DNA of 64,000 nt. Origin: Martinezella tropici. Lineage in GTDB: Bacteria > Pseudomonadota > Alphaproteobacteria > Rhizobiales > Rhizobiaceae. Position numbers and translations under genes: made by a program. Where the stretch lies: assembly GCA_000799755.1 (NCBI GenBank), contig JUHI01000005.1, positions 124,001 through 188,000 of the forward strand, given 5' to 3'. Shown piece after piece: positions 52,339-61,829 of this stretch (positions are counted from its first letter, which is position 1; every line of letters begins with the position of its first letter). A model generated the notes under the pieces. That model searched no databases and was not told where the DNA came from. It worked only from the letters and a program-made list of their open reading frames with translations.

Positions 52339-53361
52339 GTGAAGTTATTGAACAAGTCAGAACAGCTTGAGCCGCAATCTCATACGAAACTCAAAGTGGG
52401 CTTTATCCTCGCCCGGTCGTTTACGCTCTCAGCCTTCGCGCTGTTCGTGGACACCCTTCGGCTCGCAAGCGATGAGGCGGACAATTCCGGTCGCGTGCGA
52501 GCCGATTGGCAGGTTCTCAGCAGTTCTCGTCACTTCATAACGTCGAGCTGCGGTGTTCAGGTTGCGCCGACCTCTGCCTTCGTCGAGCCGAACAGGTTTG
52601 ACTACATCGTGGTGGTCGGCGGCCTGTTGGGAGCAGACGACCCGATCGACGCTGAATCGATAGCCTGGTTGAAGCGTGCGGCCATTGCAAGGGTTCCGTT
52701 GATTGGCGTGTGTACCGGCACGTTCATATTGGCGGCTGCCGGCCTTTTGCGGCAGCATGAGACATGCGTCAGTTGGCTCCACTACCAGGCATTTCGTGAG
52801 TTCTTTCCCGATCATCGCGTCCGGTCCGATCGAATTTTCAACCTCGACAGGATGAGAGGCTCCTGTGCCGGCGGCAGCAGCGCCGCCGATATGGCGGCCT
52901 CGATCGTCCAGCGGCATATCGGCAAGAACGCTGCCCGAAAGGCAATGGAAGTATTGCAAATGGAGAGGGTACGAACGGATCGCGACCTGCAGCCCAGACG
53001 GCCATTAGGCATCAAATGCCGCGACACTCGTCTCAGATCCGTGCTCTTGAAGATGGAAGGCCATCTCGACGGGTCCCTATCCATACGCGGTCTGGCCGAC
53101 GAAATCGGTCTTTGCCGGCGCCAGCTCGAGCGCTTGTTTGCCGAAGAGATCAAGATGACGCCCACGAATGTCTACAAGCGGATTAGAATGGAGCACGCAA
53201 AAGGGCTGCTTATGCGCTCGGATTCGTCTGTAATCGACATCGCGATGGAGATCGGGTTCTCAAGCACGGCACATTTCACCCGGGTCTTCAGGAGCATCTA
53301 CGGCAAGACCCCGACGCAGGTTCGTATCTCCACCTCGCCGGCCCAGCTCATGCATGGATAA
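52339..53361 (+). CDS. GlxA/FtrA-type AraC-family regulator with DJ-1/PfpI domain
   Basis: This 340-residue regulator has an N-terminal glutamine-amidotransferase-like domain (KVGFILARSFTLSAFALFVDTLRLA; Cys elbow in LIGVCTGTFILAAAGLL) and two C-terminal AraC HTH motifs (LSIRGLADEIGLCRRQLERLFAEEI and SSVIDIAMEIGFSSTAHFTRVFRSIYGKTPTQVR). This is the GlxA/GbdR/ArgR group, whose members often respond to betaine, carnitine or arginine. I prefer GTG 52339 (AGGA upstream) to the ATG at 52228, which adds a 37-residue leader. It precedes the PLP enzyme gene on the same strand and may regulate it. Confidence 0.88.
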   Translation: MKLLNKSEQLEPQSHTKLKVGFILARSFTLSAFALFVDTLRLASDEADNSGRVRADWQVLSSSRHFITSSCGVQVAPTSAFVEPNRFDYIVVVGGLLGADDPIDAESIAWLKRAAIARVPLIGVCTGTFILAAAGLLRQHETCVSWLHYQAFREFFPDHRVRSDRIFNLDRMRGSCAGGSSAADMAASIVQRHIGKNAARKAMEVLQMERVRTDRDLQPRRPLGIKCRDTRLRSVLLKMEGHLDGSLSIRGLADEIGLCRRQLERLFAEEIKMTPTNVYKRIRMEHAKGLLMRSDSSVIDIAMEIGFSSTAHFTRVFRSIYGKTPTQVRISTSPAQLMHG

Positions 53362-53471
53362 TCCGACTTGCTCACGAACTTGCAAGACATCCGTGTCATT
53401 TCGGTCTAACGGGGCATGATTGTCGTTATCGGCTGCCATCAGGCTGCGGCCATTCGGCAAAATCGAAAGGA

Positions 53472-54674
53472 ATGAATGTGGCAAACGATCTCAATCGCAA
53501 TCAGGCGGCCTTCGCGACCCGCGCCGTCCATACCGGGCAGGAACCCGATCCTTTGACGGGCGCCGTCATTCCTCCCGTCTATCATGCAACGACCTTCGTT
53601 CAGGACGGTATCGGACGCAGCAAAGGATTCGACTATTCCCGCAGTGGCAACCCGACACGCAACATGCTGGAGCTTTGCCTTGCAGATCTCGAAGGTGCGG
53701 AAACCGCCTCAGTCTTTCCAAGTGGCCTCTCCGCCGCGGCAACATTGATCGAGGCATTGCCTGCCGGCTCATCGATCTTGGCGCATCACGATCTCTACGG
53801 CGGCGTGTACAGGCTGCTAGCAGATGTCAGGCCCGTGACTGCGGGCCACAGGATAAATTTCGTAGACTTCTCGGATATCGATGCCCTGAGACATGCTGTT
53901 GCCGCGCACCAGCCGAACCTGCTTTGGTTCGAGACGCCGTCCAATCCCACCCTGCGGATCGTAGATCTGTCCGCCGTTGCCCGGATCGGCAATGAGGCGA
54001 ATGCCATCACCGTCTGCGACAGCACGTTTTCCTCGCCTGCGGGCCAGCGACCGATCGAGCACGGCATCCATATCGTCGTGCATTCGGCAACGAAGATGCT
54101 GAACGGCCACTCCGATCTTCTGGGCGGTGTCGTTGCTGTTTCGGCCAACGCACCGGCAGGGCTTGCCGAGCGGGTAAAATATCTGCAGAACGCTCTCGGC
54201 GCGGTGATGTCGCCCTCGGACTGCGCCCTGCTTCACCGCTCCCTGAAGACGCTGGAAATCCGCAGCACACGGCAATCCTCCTCCGCCCTGATGCTAGCAT
54301 CCAGCCTGGAGCAACAGGCCCAGACACTCCGTCTCGACCGGGTCGTGTATCCCGGTTTGGAAAGCCATCCGCAGCATGCGCTGGCTACCCGACAGATGTT
54401 CAACTTCGGCTGCGTCATTTCCATCGAGCTTGCCGGCGACATTGCGCGCGTGGAACGCGTGCTTACGTCAACCCGTTACTTCCGCTTCGCCGTCAGCCTC
54501 GGAAGCGTCGAGAGCCTCATCCAGCACCCCGCATCGCTGACCCATGCAGTCGTTCCGGAAGACCAAAAGTCCGCGATTGGAATAGGCCCGCAACTCATCC
54601 GGCTCTCCATCGGTCTCGAGGACCCAATCGATCTCGAACGGGATTTGGTGCAGGCACTGGAGATTCGATCCTAG
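53472..54674 (+). CDS. PLP-dependent trans-sulfuration-family enzyme (cystathionine gamma-lyase/synthase-like)
   Basis: This 400-residue enzyme of the Cys/Met metabolism PLP family has TRAVHTGQEPDPLTGAVIPPVYHATTF, YSRSGNPTRNMLE, the phosphate-loop-side SGLSAAATLIEALPAGS, and the PLP-lysine motif HSATKMLNGHSD. The C-terminal SLGSVESLIQHPASLTHA is also typical. Cystathionine beta/gamma-lyase, cystathionine synthase and methionine gamma-lyase cannot be told apart by eye. AAAGGA suits the ATG at 53472 poorly; GTG at 53478 is an alternative start. A GlxA-type regulator gene precedes it. Confidence 0.9.
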   Translation: MNVANDLNRNQAAFATRAVHTGQEPDPLTGAVIPPVYHATTFVQDGIGRSKGFDYSRSGNPTRNMLELCLADLEGAETASVFPSGLSAAATLIEALPAGSSILAHHDLYGGVYRLLADVRPVTAGHRINFVDFSDIDALRHAVAAHQPNLLWFETPSNPTLRIVDLSAVARIGNEANAITVCDSTFSSPAGQRPIEHGIHIVVHSATKMLNGHSDLLGGVVAVSANAPAGLAERVKYLQNALGAVMSPSDCALLHRSLKTLEIRSTRQSSSALMLASSLEQQAQTLRLDRVVYPGLESHPQHALATRQMFNFGCVISIELAGDIARVERVLTSTRYFRFAVSLGSVESLIQHPASLTHAVVPEDQKSAIGIGPQLIRLSIGLEDPIDLERDLVQALEIRS

Positions 54675-55210
54675 GGATTTTGTCAATGTCGATCCCCCTC
54701 GTCCCGTCCGAGCGGACTTCTTTCCGCTCGCCCGTTGGCGGATTTCACTAAAGACGCGGAGGTCGACGACCGTAAACGGGCTCGCTGCAAGCAACTGAAT
54801 GGATCAGCCTTCAATACAGATAGGGATCGGAGCATTGTCGGCCGCGTCAACCAGACCATCGACCGGCAGCGCACTGCGCTGAACAAGGCTGTGGCACGCT
54901 GGACTCCGCCTAGCCTCTGAAGCGGTCAATTTAACGGTCAAGCACGGTCAGGATGGCGTTCAGCTCACCAGGCCCGATTGCTTTCCAGTTCAGGGCGCGC
55001 ATGCTCACCTCGCTGCCCTTGCTTCCTGGTCGAGGTCGTTGAAACCGATCAGTGGATCGGAAAGGCCGTGCAGTTAGGGGGATGAGCCGTTGCATCTCCA
55101 AGGTCGCCTCTGCGCCTTTCCCTTCTATCCAGGCATGAGATACAAAGTCATTTCCTTGGGCGTCGTCGCCAGGCGGCCTCTTTACTGCCGGATATCGAGT
55201 TAGCCAATCC
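54675..55210. other. Intergenic region with weak coding candidates
   Basis: About 535 bp between the PLP gene and the methyltransferase gene. A minus-strand frame from ATG 55212 to 54931 has a fair ribosome-binding site (AGGAAGG) and would encode 93 residues (MDWLTRYPAVKRPPGDD...), but it overlaps the neighbouring start, its codon use is unlike the neighbours and no family is recognised. A GAGCGGA/TCCGCTC hairpin near 54706-54726 could end the PLP transcript. Otherwise nothing is seen. Confidence 0.3.
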
Positions 55211-55759
55211 ATGTCGGACCTTCCTTCCATAGCTTTGCTTTGCATCGTCACACTGTCGTGCCTCTCGATCCTTCTGTTTCATCTCGTCACCGGTGTGCCG
55301 CCGATGCCCTCGAGCGCAGCCGTAATTACCGACGTGATAGACCTGCTCCGCCAGGCAAACCTCCCGCCACGACCGAAAATCTACGAACTTGGAAGTGGAT
55401 GGGGCTCGCTTGCAATAGCGCTCGCTCGTGCGTTTCCGGATGCGGAAATTCACGGATTCGAGCTCTCTCCCTTACCCTTCCTGTTTGCAAGACTGAGAAC
55501 ACGAGGCATCCGGAACCTTTCGATCCATTGGGGCGACTTCTTTCGTCAGGACGTCAGCGATGCAGACGCGATCACCTGCTATCTCATGATCAGACCGATG
55601 CCCAAGGTCGGCGCGTTCCTCGACAGCATGCTCCGTCCCGGAACGGCGGTCGTCTCTCTCACCTTCTGGTTTCGAGACCGCCGCGTCGATGCATCCAGAA
55701 ACGGCGCTGGATTGCGTGGGGCCGCAGCCCTTTATTATTGGCCGGCCGAGAAGACGTAG
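55211..55759 (+). CDS. Membrane-anchored SAM-dependent methyltransferase
   Basis: This 182-residue class I methyltransferase has an N-terminal hydrophobic segment (IALLCIVTLSCLSILLFHLVTG) followed by the SAM-binding motif KIYELGSGWGSLAIALARAFP and acidic-loop HGFELSPLPF, then the WGDFFRQDVSDADAITCYL region. The single membrane helix suggests action at the inner membrane on a lipid or membrane-associated acceptor, but the substrate is unknown. Confidence 0.82.
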   Translation: MSDLPSIALLCIVTLSCLSILLFHLVTGVPPMPSSAAVITDVIDLLRQANLPPRPKIYELGSGWGSLAIALARAFPDAEIHGFELSPLPFLFARLRTRGIRNLSIHWGDFFRQDVSDADAITCYLMIRPMPKVGAFLDSMLRPGTAVVSLTFWFRDRRVDASRNGAGLRGAAALYYWPAEKT

Positions 55760-55969
55760 CCTAAGCCTCAGCCGAGCGGCTGAGATGAACCCGATTGAGC
55801 TGACAGTTCAATAGAACTACGGCGATAAAATATTATCGATAGCTTAGTTCCTTAAGCCGAATTGCATGTCTTGGCGTCGCTTAGAGCGGTGGCCTTTCCT
55901 GATCCGAACCTCATACGCAATTGCATTACGGATGCATCTTCAGGACCGGGCTCAAAACGCCGGCATGAC

Positions 55970-56551
55970 TCAGGCGCGGTCCAGGAACTCAAGCACCCGG
56001 CTGGTGAGCAGCGCGGCTGCACTGGCATCATACGATGCAAGAGAACTGTCGGCGAAGTAGTGCCGATCGCCTGGATAAAGGAAAAGCTTTGCGTCTTCGA
56101 CCTTCGCCACGATCTCGCGAGCAGCGTCGATATCACCCTCACCGACGAAGATGGCGTCCTTGTCCATACCGTGGATCTGGACCGCAACGCCATCCGGCCA
56201 AGGCCCAAAGGCCCACTTGCCACTGATCGGCAGGCACGAGTGGAAGAGCAGGGCTCCGCGGGCGCCGGGCCGCGTCTGTGCGAGCTTCTGCGCCGGAAGT
56301 ACCCCGAACGAGAACCCGGCATAGACGAGCTGAGAAGGCAGATCATCGGCGATGCGAACGCCCCGCTCCCGCAGGTCGTCGAATCCGACCTCACCGATAT
56401 AGGCAAGACCATCATCGATGCTCTGGAACGTGCGTCCGTCGAACAGGTCGGGCGTATGCACGACGTGGCCGGCAGCCCGCAACTCGTCGGCGAATGCACG
56501 CACGCCCGCGGTCAGCCCCTGTGCATGATGGAACAACAAAACCTCAGCCAT
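55970..56551 (-). CDS. Dienelactone hydrolase-family protein
   Basis: This 193-residue alpha/beta-hydrolase resembles short dienelactone hydrolases: AEVLLFHHAQGLTAGVRAFADELRAAGHVVHTPDLFDGRTF at the start, a GFSFG elbow in place of the usual GxCxG, and a C-terminal YPGDRHYFAD with the catalytic His. The elbow has Ser where DLH enzymes have Cys. GGAGA precedes ATG 56551. The substrate is unknown. Flanking gaps (55760-55969 and 56552-56764) hold nothing recognisable. Confidence 0.85.
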   Translation of the reverse strand: MAEVLLFHHAQGLTAGVRAFADELRAAGHVVHTPDLFDGRTFQSIDDGLAYIGEVGFDDLRERGVRIADDLPSQLVYAGFSFGVLPAQKLAQTRPGARGALLFHSCLPISGKWAFGPWPDGVAVQIHGMDKDAIFVGEGDIDAAREIVAKVEDAKLFLYPGDRHYFADSSLASYDASAAALLTSRVLEFLDRA

Positions 56552-56764
56552 GGGGAGTCTCCGGTCGGGGATAATTGACACACGTTCTATCATCCTACAC
56601 AGTCATCGTCTCGCGCGGAAGATGCATTAGAGGAAGAACTTCGGCAAGTCCGCCGGCGATGACGATAGACGGCGAGAACAACGCACGCGTTTCTCGCCGC
56701 TTCATCCAATTCCCGGGCAAAGGCCGCAGTCGGAGCAAAGGACCTGTCCGCAGACTTTTGCTGC

Positions 56765-57670
56765 CTACTTCTTCCAGTACTTGTCGACGTATTTCTGGAT
56801 CTCGGTGCGCATGAAGCGGCCGGAAGCGTCGGCTCGGTCTTCCCAACCGAAGACGCAGGCTGTCACGATCCCGTCGAACCCGACATCGGCAAGCGACGAA
56901 AAGAATACATCCCAGTTAATCTCCCCCTGATACATGTCCATGTGCTGGTGGATCGTGACCTTGGCGCCCGGTGGGTTGATGATGTAGCGCAAACCGGACG
57001 AGGCGCGGTGGTTGTAGGTATCGGCCACATGGACATGCGCGATGAGTTCGCCGGCATCGCGTATCATCTTCGCCATGTCGTCGCCGAAGTAGAAGGTATG
57101 CGGCGCGCAGTAGAGGAACTTGACGTTCTTCGAGCCGATCATCTTCAGCATGTCGATCGCCGGATGCAGCGTCTCGCACCAGTCCTCGGGATGCGGCTCC
57201 ATGTTCAGGTTGACGCCTTCCTTTTCGAAGACCGGCACCAGCTCTTCGATCGACCGCCACCAGGCAGCTTCACTATGCTCGTGCGTAAAGTGTCCGCCGC
57301 AGCAATTGGAGCGGTGGCCGCGATCGGGAGACGGCCCTCGTCCGAACTCGGAGTTCATCGTATCGACGCCAAGCTCGACGGCAAGATGAATGGCCTCCTT
57401 CCAATAGGAGACCGCAGCCTGCCGTTCGTCTTCATGCGGGCTTGCCCAGCGATACATCGGCAAAAGCGAAGCCACCTGGACGCCATGGTCCTTGAGTGCC
57501 TTCTTGAACTCCTTGATGCGCTGCTTGTGCGCGCGTGGCCGTACCCACCACGGAAGCAGATCGTCACGCGGCGAAACCTCGATATATTCGTAGCCAAGCT
57601 CGGCCGCCTTGCGGCACAGTTCGTTGAGCGGCAGATGTCGGTGCATGTGCGGATCGAGTGCAATCTTCAT
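56765..57670 (-). CDS. Sugar phosphate isomerase/epimerase-family TIM-barrel protein
   Basis: This 301-residue AP-endonuclease-2-like TIM-barrel protein begins MKIALDPHMHRHLPLNELCRKAAELGYEYIEVSPRDDLLPWW. Probable metal ligands lie in NSEFGRG, NMEPHPEDW, and HVADTYNH. Such enzymes isomerise or dehydrate keto-sugars and inososes. It is the last gene of the sugar operon that begins at 63394, with a Gfo/Idh/MocA gene and a second isomerase gene upstream. The exact sugar is not clear. Confidence 0.87.
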   Translation of the reverse strand: MKIALDPHMHRHLPLNELCRKAAELGYEYIEVSPRDDLLPWWVRPRAHKQRIKEFKKALKDHGVQVASLLPMYRWASPHEDERQAAVSYWKEAIHLAVELGVDTMNSEFGRGPSPDRGHRSNCCGGHFTHEHSEAAWWRSIEELVPVFEKEGVNLNMEPHPEDWCETLHPAIDMLKMIGSKNVKFLYCAPHTFYFGDDMAKMIRDAGELIAHVHVADTYNHRASSGLRYIINPPGAKVTIHQHMDMYQGEINWDVFFSSLADVGFDGIVTACVFGWEDRADASGRFMRTEIQKYVDKYWKK

Positions 57671-57694
57671 GTGTTGTCCTCCTCTATCAATTGC

Positions 57695-58726
57695 CTAGGC
57701 GGCAGGCTTCAACGCCGCCGGGGCATAGAAAGCGGGGCGCTCCCCGATCCGGATCGGCACGATCTGGCCAGAGTGCTTGGCCTCTACGCAGGCATCGGCG
57801 GTCACGGCCGCGAAGTAACCGTCCCAGGCGGTCGGCCCGCGCACGACACCCACCTTGACAGAGTCGATCCACTCCTGAAGCTCGACATCGTAGCTGTCGA
57901 TGAAACGCAGCTTCCAGTCCTGAAGGATTTCGTGGCTGAGCTTCGCATCCTTGCGCAACAACACGCTCATGGGTTCGGGCAGATAACCGATGCCGTCCTC
58001 TCCGACGACCTGGCACTGGATGTCATAACCATAGGGGCAATTGACGAAGACCTCGACGTCGATCCGGACACCCTTCCTGGTTTCGAGAAGGATCATGTGG
58101 GGATCGTCCAGATCCTTGCGCGCATGTTTCGTCTTCCTGGGCATGATGACCTGCGCGGAGATGTAGTCGTCATCCAGCAGCCAGCGGAGCACATCGATCT
58201 CGTGCGGGAAGCTGTCGGTAATCGCCATGTCGCCGCCATAGACGTCCGGAACATTCGGATTGCGGTGGGCGCAATGAACCATCAGCGGTTCGCCGAGATT
58301 GCCGCTGTCAATCTGCTGCTTCAGCAGGCGATAGCTCTTGTCGTAACGGCGCATGAAGCCGACCTGGACGAGGTGGCGGCCGCTTGCGACTTCCGCATTG
58401 ACGATGTTGAGGCAGGCTGCAGCGGTCGTCGCGAGCGGCTTTTCGCAAAAGACGGGCTTGCCGGCCGCGATCGAGGCTAGCACGAACTCCTCATGCGTCG
58501 GCCCCCAGGACGTGACCACGATAGCCTCGACGTTGGGATCGGCCACGAGATCGTGCCCGTTTTCGAAGACGCGGGCGGCGGGTGTCAGGCGCCTGGCAAC
58601 CTCTCCGGCCTGCGACCTGTTGATGTCGTTGACGGCAACGACCGTCGAACCGACAAGTTTGTTGTGCAATCGCTCGATATGTTCCTGGCCGATAGCGCCG
58701 GTTCCGATAACACCGATCTTGAGCAT
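57695..58726 (-). CDS. Gfo/Idh/MocA-family oxidoreductase
   Basis: This 343-residue NAD(P)-dependent dehydrogenase has the Rossmann motif [20 protein letters not shown], the FCEKPLATT motif (catalytic Lys of EKP) and the C-terminal substrate-binding domain ([15 protein letters not shown]). It oxidises a sugar, inositol or derivative. AGGAA precedes ATG 58726. Together with the flanking isomerase genes it probably forms an oxidation-isomerisation route for the imported sugar. Confidence 0.93.
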   Translation of the reverse strand: MLKIGVIGTGAIGQEHIERLHNKLVGSTVVAVNDINRSQAGEVARRLTPAARVFENGHDLVADPNVEAIVVTSWGPTHEEFVLASIAAGKPVFCEKPLATTAAACLNIVNAEVASGRHLVQVGFMRRYDKSYRLLKQQIDSGNLGEPLMVHCAHRNPNVPDVYGGDMAITDSFPHEIDVLRWLLDDDYISAQVIMPRKTKHARKDLDDPHMILLETRKGVRIDVEVFVNCPYGYDIQCQVVGEDGIGYLPEPMSVLLRKDAKLSHEILQDWKLRFIDSYDVELQEWIDSVKVGVVRGPTAWDGYFAAVTADACVEAKHSGQIVPIRIGERPAFYAPAALKPAA

Positions 58727-58748
58727 GTTTCCTATTCCTTTGAATGGG

Positions 58749-59693
58749 TCAGTCGAAATCACGCGGCAAGGCGAGCTTCAGCGTGGTCAGGGATTTCTTG
58801 ACACCGGTGAGCGGCTCCATCCCGGCATCCTCCATTTCGAGGCTGACGGGGCCGTCATAACCAACCAGCCGAGCAACGGCGAAGAACTCCTTCCACCACT
58901 GCACATCGTGCCCGTGGCCGAGAGCCACGTAGTTCCAGGACCGCCTTGCGATATCGTTGATCCAGTAGGTGTCGATCAGGCCATTGGCCTCGGCAAGCGT
59001 CCGCTCGAGGCGCACGTCCTTTGCATGCATGTAGTGGATCGCCTCGCCAAGCAGACGCAAGGCCGCAATCGGATCGCCACCCATCCACATGTGGTGGCTC
59101 GGATCGAAATTCATGCCGATCACGGGGTCGACATGCTCGCGCAGCCTCAGCATGTTGGCGGGGTTGTGGATCATCGTCGCGCCAAGGTTCTCGATGGCGA
59201 CCTTGATGCCGCATTCCCGGGCAAGCTGGCCCGCCCTCTGGAAATACGGGATGAGGACCTCGTTCCACTGATAGTCGAGCGCCTTCTCGTGCTCCGGCAG
59301 GATGACATGGGTAATCCAGTTCGGCAGCGCATCCGTTGGCGTGCCGCCAGGGCAGCCGGACATCATGACAACAGTCTTGACACCAAGCTTTTCCGCAAGG
59401 CGGAAGGTCTTGTCGACGACGGCGTGATGCTCCTCGCCAATTGGACCGGGGTGGAGCTGGTTGCCGGAACAATTGAGCGCGGCGATCGACAGGCCGCGGC
59501 GCTCAAGGGCGGCTAAAAACTCCCTCCGCGCAAGCTCGCTCGACAGCAGTTCGTCGAGCTTCAGATGCGGCGCCTTCGACCAGTTGCCGCAACCGAGTTC
59601 GACAGCCTCGAACCCGAGCTTGGACACAGTGTCGAGCATATCCTCGAATGGGAGGTAGCCGAGAATGTCGGTTACCAGACTAAGACGCATCAT
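58749..59693 (-). CDS. Second sugar phosphate isomerase/epimerase-family TIM-barrel protein
   Basis: This 314-residue TIM-barrel protein starts [45 protein letters not shown] 59693 or 59690 may be used. Likely metal ligands are in [28 protein letters not shown] and [10 protein letters not shown]. It is distinct from the isomerase encoded at 56765. It lies 22 bp before the oxidoreductase gene. Confidence 0.88.
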   Translation of the reverse strand: MMRLSLVTDILGYLPFEDMLDTVSKLGFEAVELGCGNWSKAPHLKLDELLSSELARREFLAALERRGLSIAALNCSGNQLHPGPIGEEHHAVVDKTFRLAEKLGVKTVVMMSGCPGGTPTDALPNWITHVILPEHEKALDYQWNEVLIPYFQRAGQLARECGIKVAIENLGATMIHNPANMLRLREHVDPVIGMNFDPSHHMWMGGDPIAALRLLGEAIHYMHAKDVRLERTLAEANGLIDTYWINDIARRSWNYVALGHGHDVQWWKEFFAVARLVGYDGPVSLEMEDAGMEPLTGVKKSLTTLKLALPRDFD

Positions 59694-59775
59694 TTCATTG
59701 GCTCCGCTGACGTCATTGCATGTTGGATCGGCGTGCCGGGACGCCTCCCGCCCCGGCACGCCCGCTCGGGAGGAA

Positions 59776-60699
59776 TTACTTCTTCATGTACTGATCGACA
59801 TTGTCCTTGGTGATGGACTCGAACGGCACCAGCTTCTCAGCCGGCGGCTGTTCACCCTTCTTGATGCCTTCCACCACTTCGAAAGCGGCCTTCGCCTGAC
59901 CACCGGCATTCTGGAAGATCGTCTGGGACATCTCGCCCGCCTTGATTGCCTTGAGCGCATCCGGCACGCCGTCGACGCCGGCGATCATCACGCCCTTCAG
60001 ACGGTCGGAACCCTTCAATGCTTCCAGTGCACCGAGCGCCATCTGGTCGTTCGCGGCGACGATAGCGTCAAACTTCGGGAAACTCTGGATCCAGTCTTCC
60101 GTGACCTTCATGCCTTCGGCGCGGTCGTAGTTTCCGGTCAGGCTCGCGAGGATCTTCACGTCCGGACGTCCGAGCGCTTCCTCGAAGCCCTTCTTTCGTT
60201 CCTGCGAATGGTAGAGACCGGGAGTGCCTTCCAGATAGAGGATCTGCGCGTCCTTCGGCAGCTTCGCCTTCATGTATTCGGCCTGCATCTTGCCGGCGTC
60301 GACGTTCTTGGAACCGACGAAAGTATATTTGCCGCCGGCCGACTGGATGCCGAGTGCGACAACCGGAATTCCGGCCGCATTGGCCTTCTCGACGCCCGGA
60401 ACGATGCCCTGATAGTCAACAGGGACGACCACGATGGCATTGACCTTCTGGGCGATGAAATTGTCGATCTGGTCGAGCTGCTTGCTCGCATCGTTGTTGG
60501 CATCGGCAAACTTGATGTCGACGTTCGGATCGGACTTGGCGGCATCGACGAAAGCCGTCTTGCGCGCCATGACGAAGACGTCGGTATCCGCCATATTGGC
60601 ATAGCCGACCACGAACTTGTCGGCGGCAAATGTGCTGGTCGCGGACAAAGCAGCGATCGATACGGCTGCCGCCAGTGCGAGTTTGGTCATGAATTTCAT
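59776..60699 (-). CDS. Ribose-type ABC transporter substrate-binding protein
   Basis: This 307-residue periplasmic binding protein of the ribose/galactose class (family 2, type I fold) has the signal peptide MKFMTKLALAAAVSIAALSATSTFA and motifs KSDPNVDIKFADANNDASKQLDQIDNFIAQKVNAIVVVP and AIVAANDQMALGALEALK. GGGAGGAG precedes ATG 60699. Ligand is likely a pentose, hexose or polyol. Confidence 0.94.
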   Translation of the reverse strand: MKFMTKLALAAAVSIAALSATSTFAADKFVVGYANMADTDVFVMARKTAFVDAAKSDPNVDIKFADANNDASKQLDQIDNFIAQKVNAIVVVPVDYQGIVPGVEKANAAGIPVVALGIQSAGGKYTFVGSKNVDAGKMQAEYMKAKLPKDAQILYLEGTPGLYHSQERKKGFEEALGRPDVKILASLTGNYDRAEGMKVTEDWIQSFPKFDAIVAANDQMALGALEALKGSDRLKGVMIAGVDGVPDALKAIKAGEMSQTIFQNAGGQAKAAFEVVEGIKKGEQPPAEKLVPFESITKDNVDQYMKK

Positions 60700-60815
60700 T
60701 GGTTCTTCTCCTCCCATTGGGCGTTACAAAGTTCAGGCTTTTCGGCGCGCCCTTTCGCGCCGACACACAGGTGGTCCTCCGCGTGTGCGGTTCGTTACTT
60801 GCGGGAACTGTTCGA

Positions 60816-61829
60816 TCAGGCCTTCTTCTTGCTGCGGGCCGATTTCGTCCAAACATCAAGGATGACGGCGATCGCGATGATCAGGCCCTTGATGATCTGC
60901 TGCCAGTACGAGCTGACATTCATGAGATTGAGGATGTTGTTGATGACGCCGATGATCATCGAGCCGATGATGGTACCGGTAATCGTTCCTGTGCCGCCCA
61001 TCAGGCTGGTGCCGCCGACGACGACAGCGGTGATCGCATCGAATTCATAGCCGACGCCGCCTGCCGGTTGGCCCGAATTGATGCGGGACATCAGGACGAT
61101 GCCGGCGATCGCACAGAGAATTCCGTTGTAGATGAACGCCTTCACGACGATGCTGTCGGGGTTGATGCCGGATGCGCGCGCAGCGCGGCCGTTGCCACCG
61201 ACGGCATAGACATAGCGCCCGAACTTCGTCTTGTTCAGCAATATCCATGAGATCACGACGAAGATGGCGAGGATAAGCACCGAGATCGGTACAGGCCCGA
61301 TGGAACCCTGGCCGATGACCTTGAATTCGCCAAGACCGGAGACAGGCGCACCGCCGGTATAAAGCAGCACGGCACCTCTTGCGACGGTCGTCATCGCCAG
61401 CGTCATGATGAAGGACGGGATGCGAAAAAACGTAATCACAAAGCCATTTATGAAGCCCGTCACTATACCCATGGCGACGCCCGCGGCCACGGCAAGCGCA
61501 ATGCTTCCGGTCGTTGCCATAACACTTGTTGCGATTACGCCGCACAGCGCCAGCACCGATCCAAGCGAGACGTCGATCTGGCCGAGAATGATGATGAAGG
61601 TGACGCCGCAGGCAAGAAGGCTGACGACGACGACCTGGCGCAGGACATTCGTGAGGTTCGCCTCCGTCAGAAAGGTGGGGCTCAGCAGCGAGGCCAGGAT
61701 GCAGATGCCGGCAAAGATCAGGATGGTGCCGTATTTGCGGTAGATCAGGGCGAAGTCGATCCCATGAGATTTCGTTTGGGGTTTGGGCGTCGCGCCCTTC
61801 GTGACCGCAGCCATCGGTTCGGTACTCAT
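60816..61829 (-). CDS. Ribose-type ABC transporter permease (RbsC-like)
   Basis: This 337-residue inner-membrane permease has about eight to ten hydrophobic segments and RbsC-class motifs (GQIDVSLGSVLALCGV, YAVGGNGRAARASGI, VVVGGTSLMGGTGTITGTIIGSMIIGVINNILNLM). The ATG at 61829 overlaps the ATPase stop (TGATG). Confidence 0.95.
   Translation of the reverse strand: MSTEPMAAVTKGATPKPQTKSHGIDFALIYRKYGTILIFAGICILASLLSPTFLTEANLTNVLRQVVVVSLLACGVTFIIILGQIDVSLGSVLALCGVIATSVMATTGSIALAVAAGVAMGIVTGFINGFVITFFRIPSFIMTLAMTTVARGAVLLYTGGAPVSGLGEFKVIGQGSIGPVPISVLILAIFVVISWILLNKTKFGRYVYAVGGNGRAARASGINPDSIVVKAFIYNGILCAIAGIVLMSRINSGQPAGGVGYEFDAITAVVVGGTSLMGGTGTITGTIIGSMIIGVINNILNLMNVSSYWQQIIKGLIIAIAVILDVWTKSARSKKKA

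Noticed and set aside
54931-55212. A 93-codon minus-strand frame with a fair ribosome-binding site
   Set aside because: Start overlaps the methyltransferase start, codon use is unlike the neighbours and no family is recognised; kept only as a note in the intergenic entry.
56942-58480. A 512-codon plus-strand frame opposite the isomerase and oxidoreductase genes
   Set aside because: It spans two real genes and the gap between them in antisense; no domain is seen.
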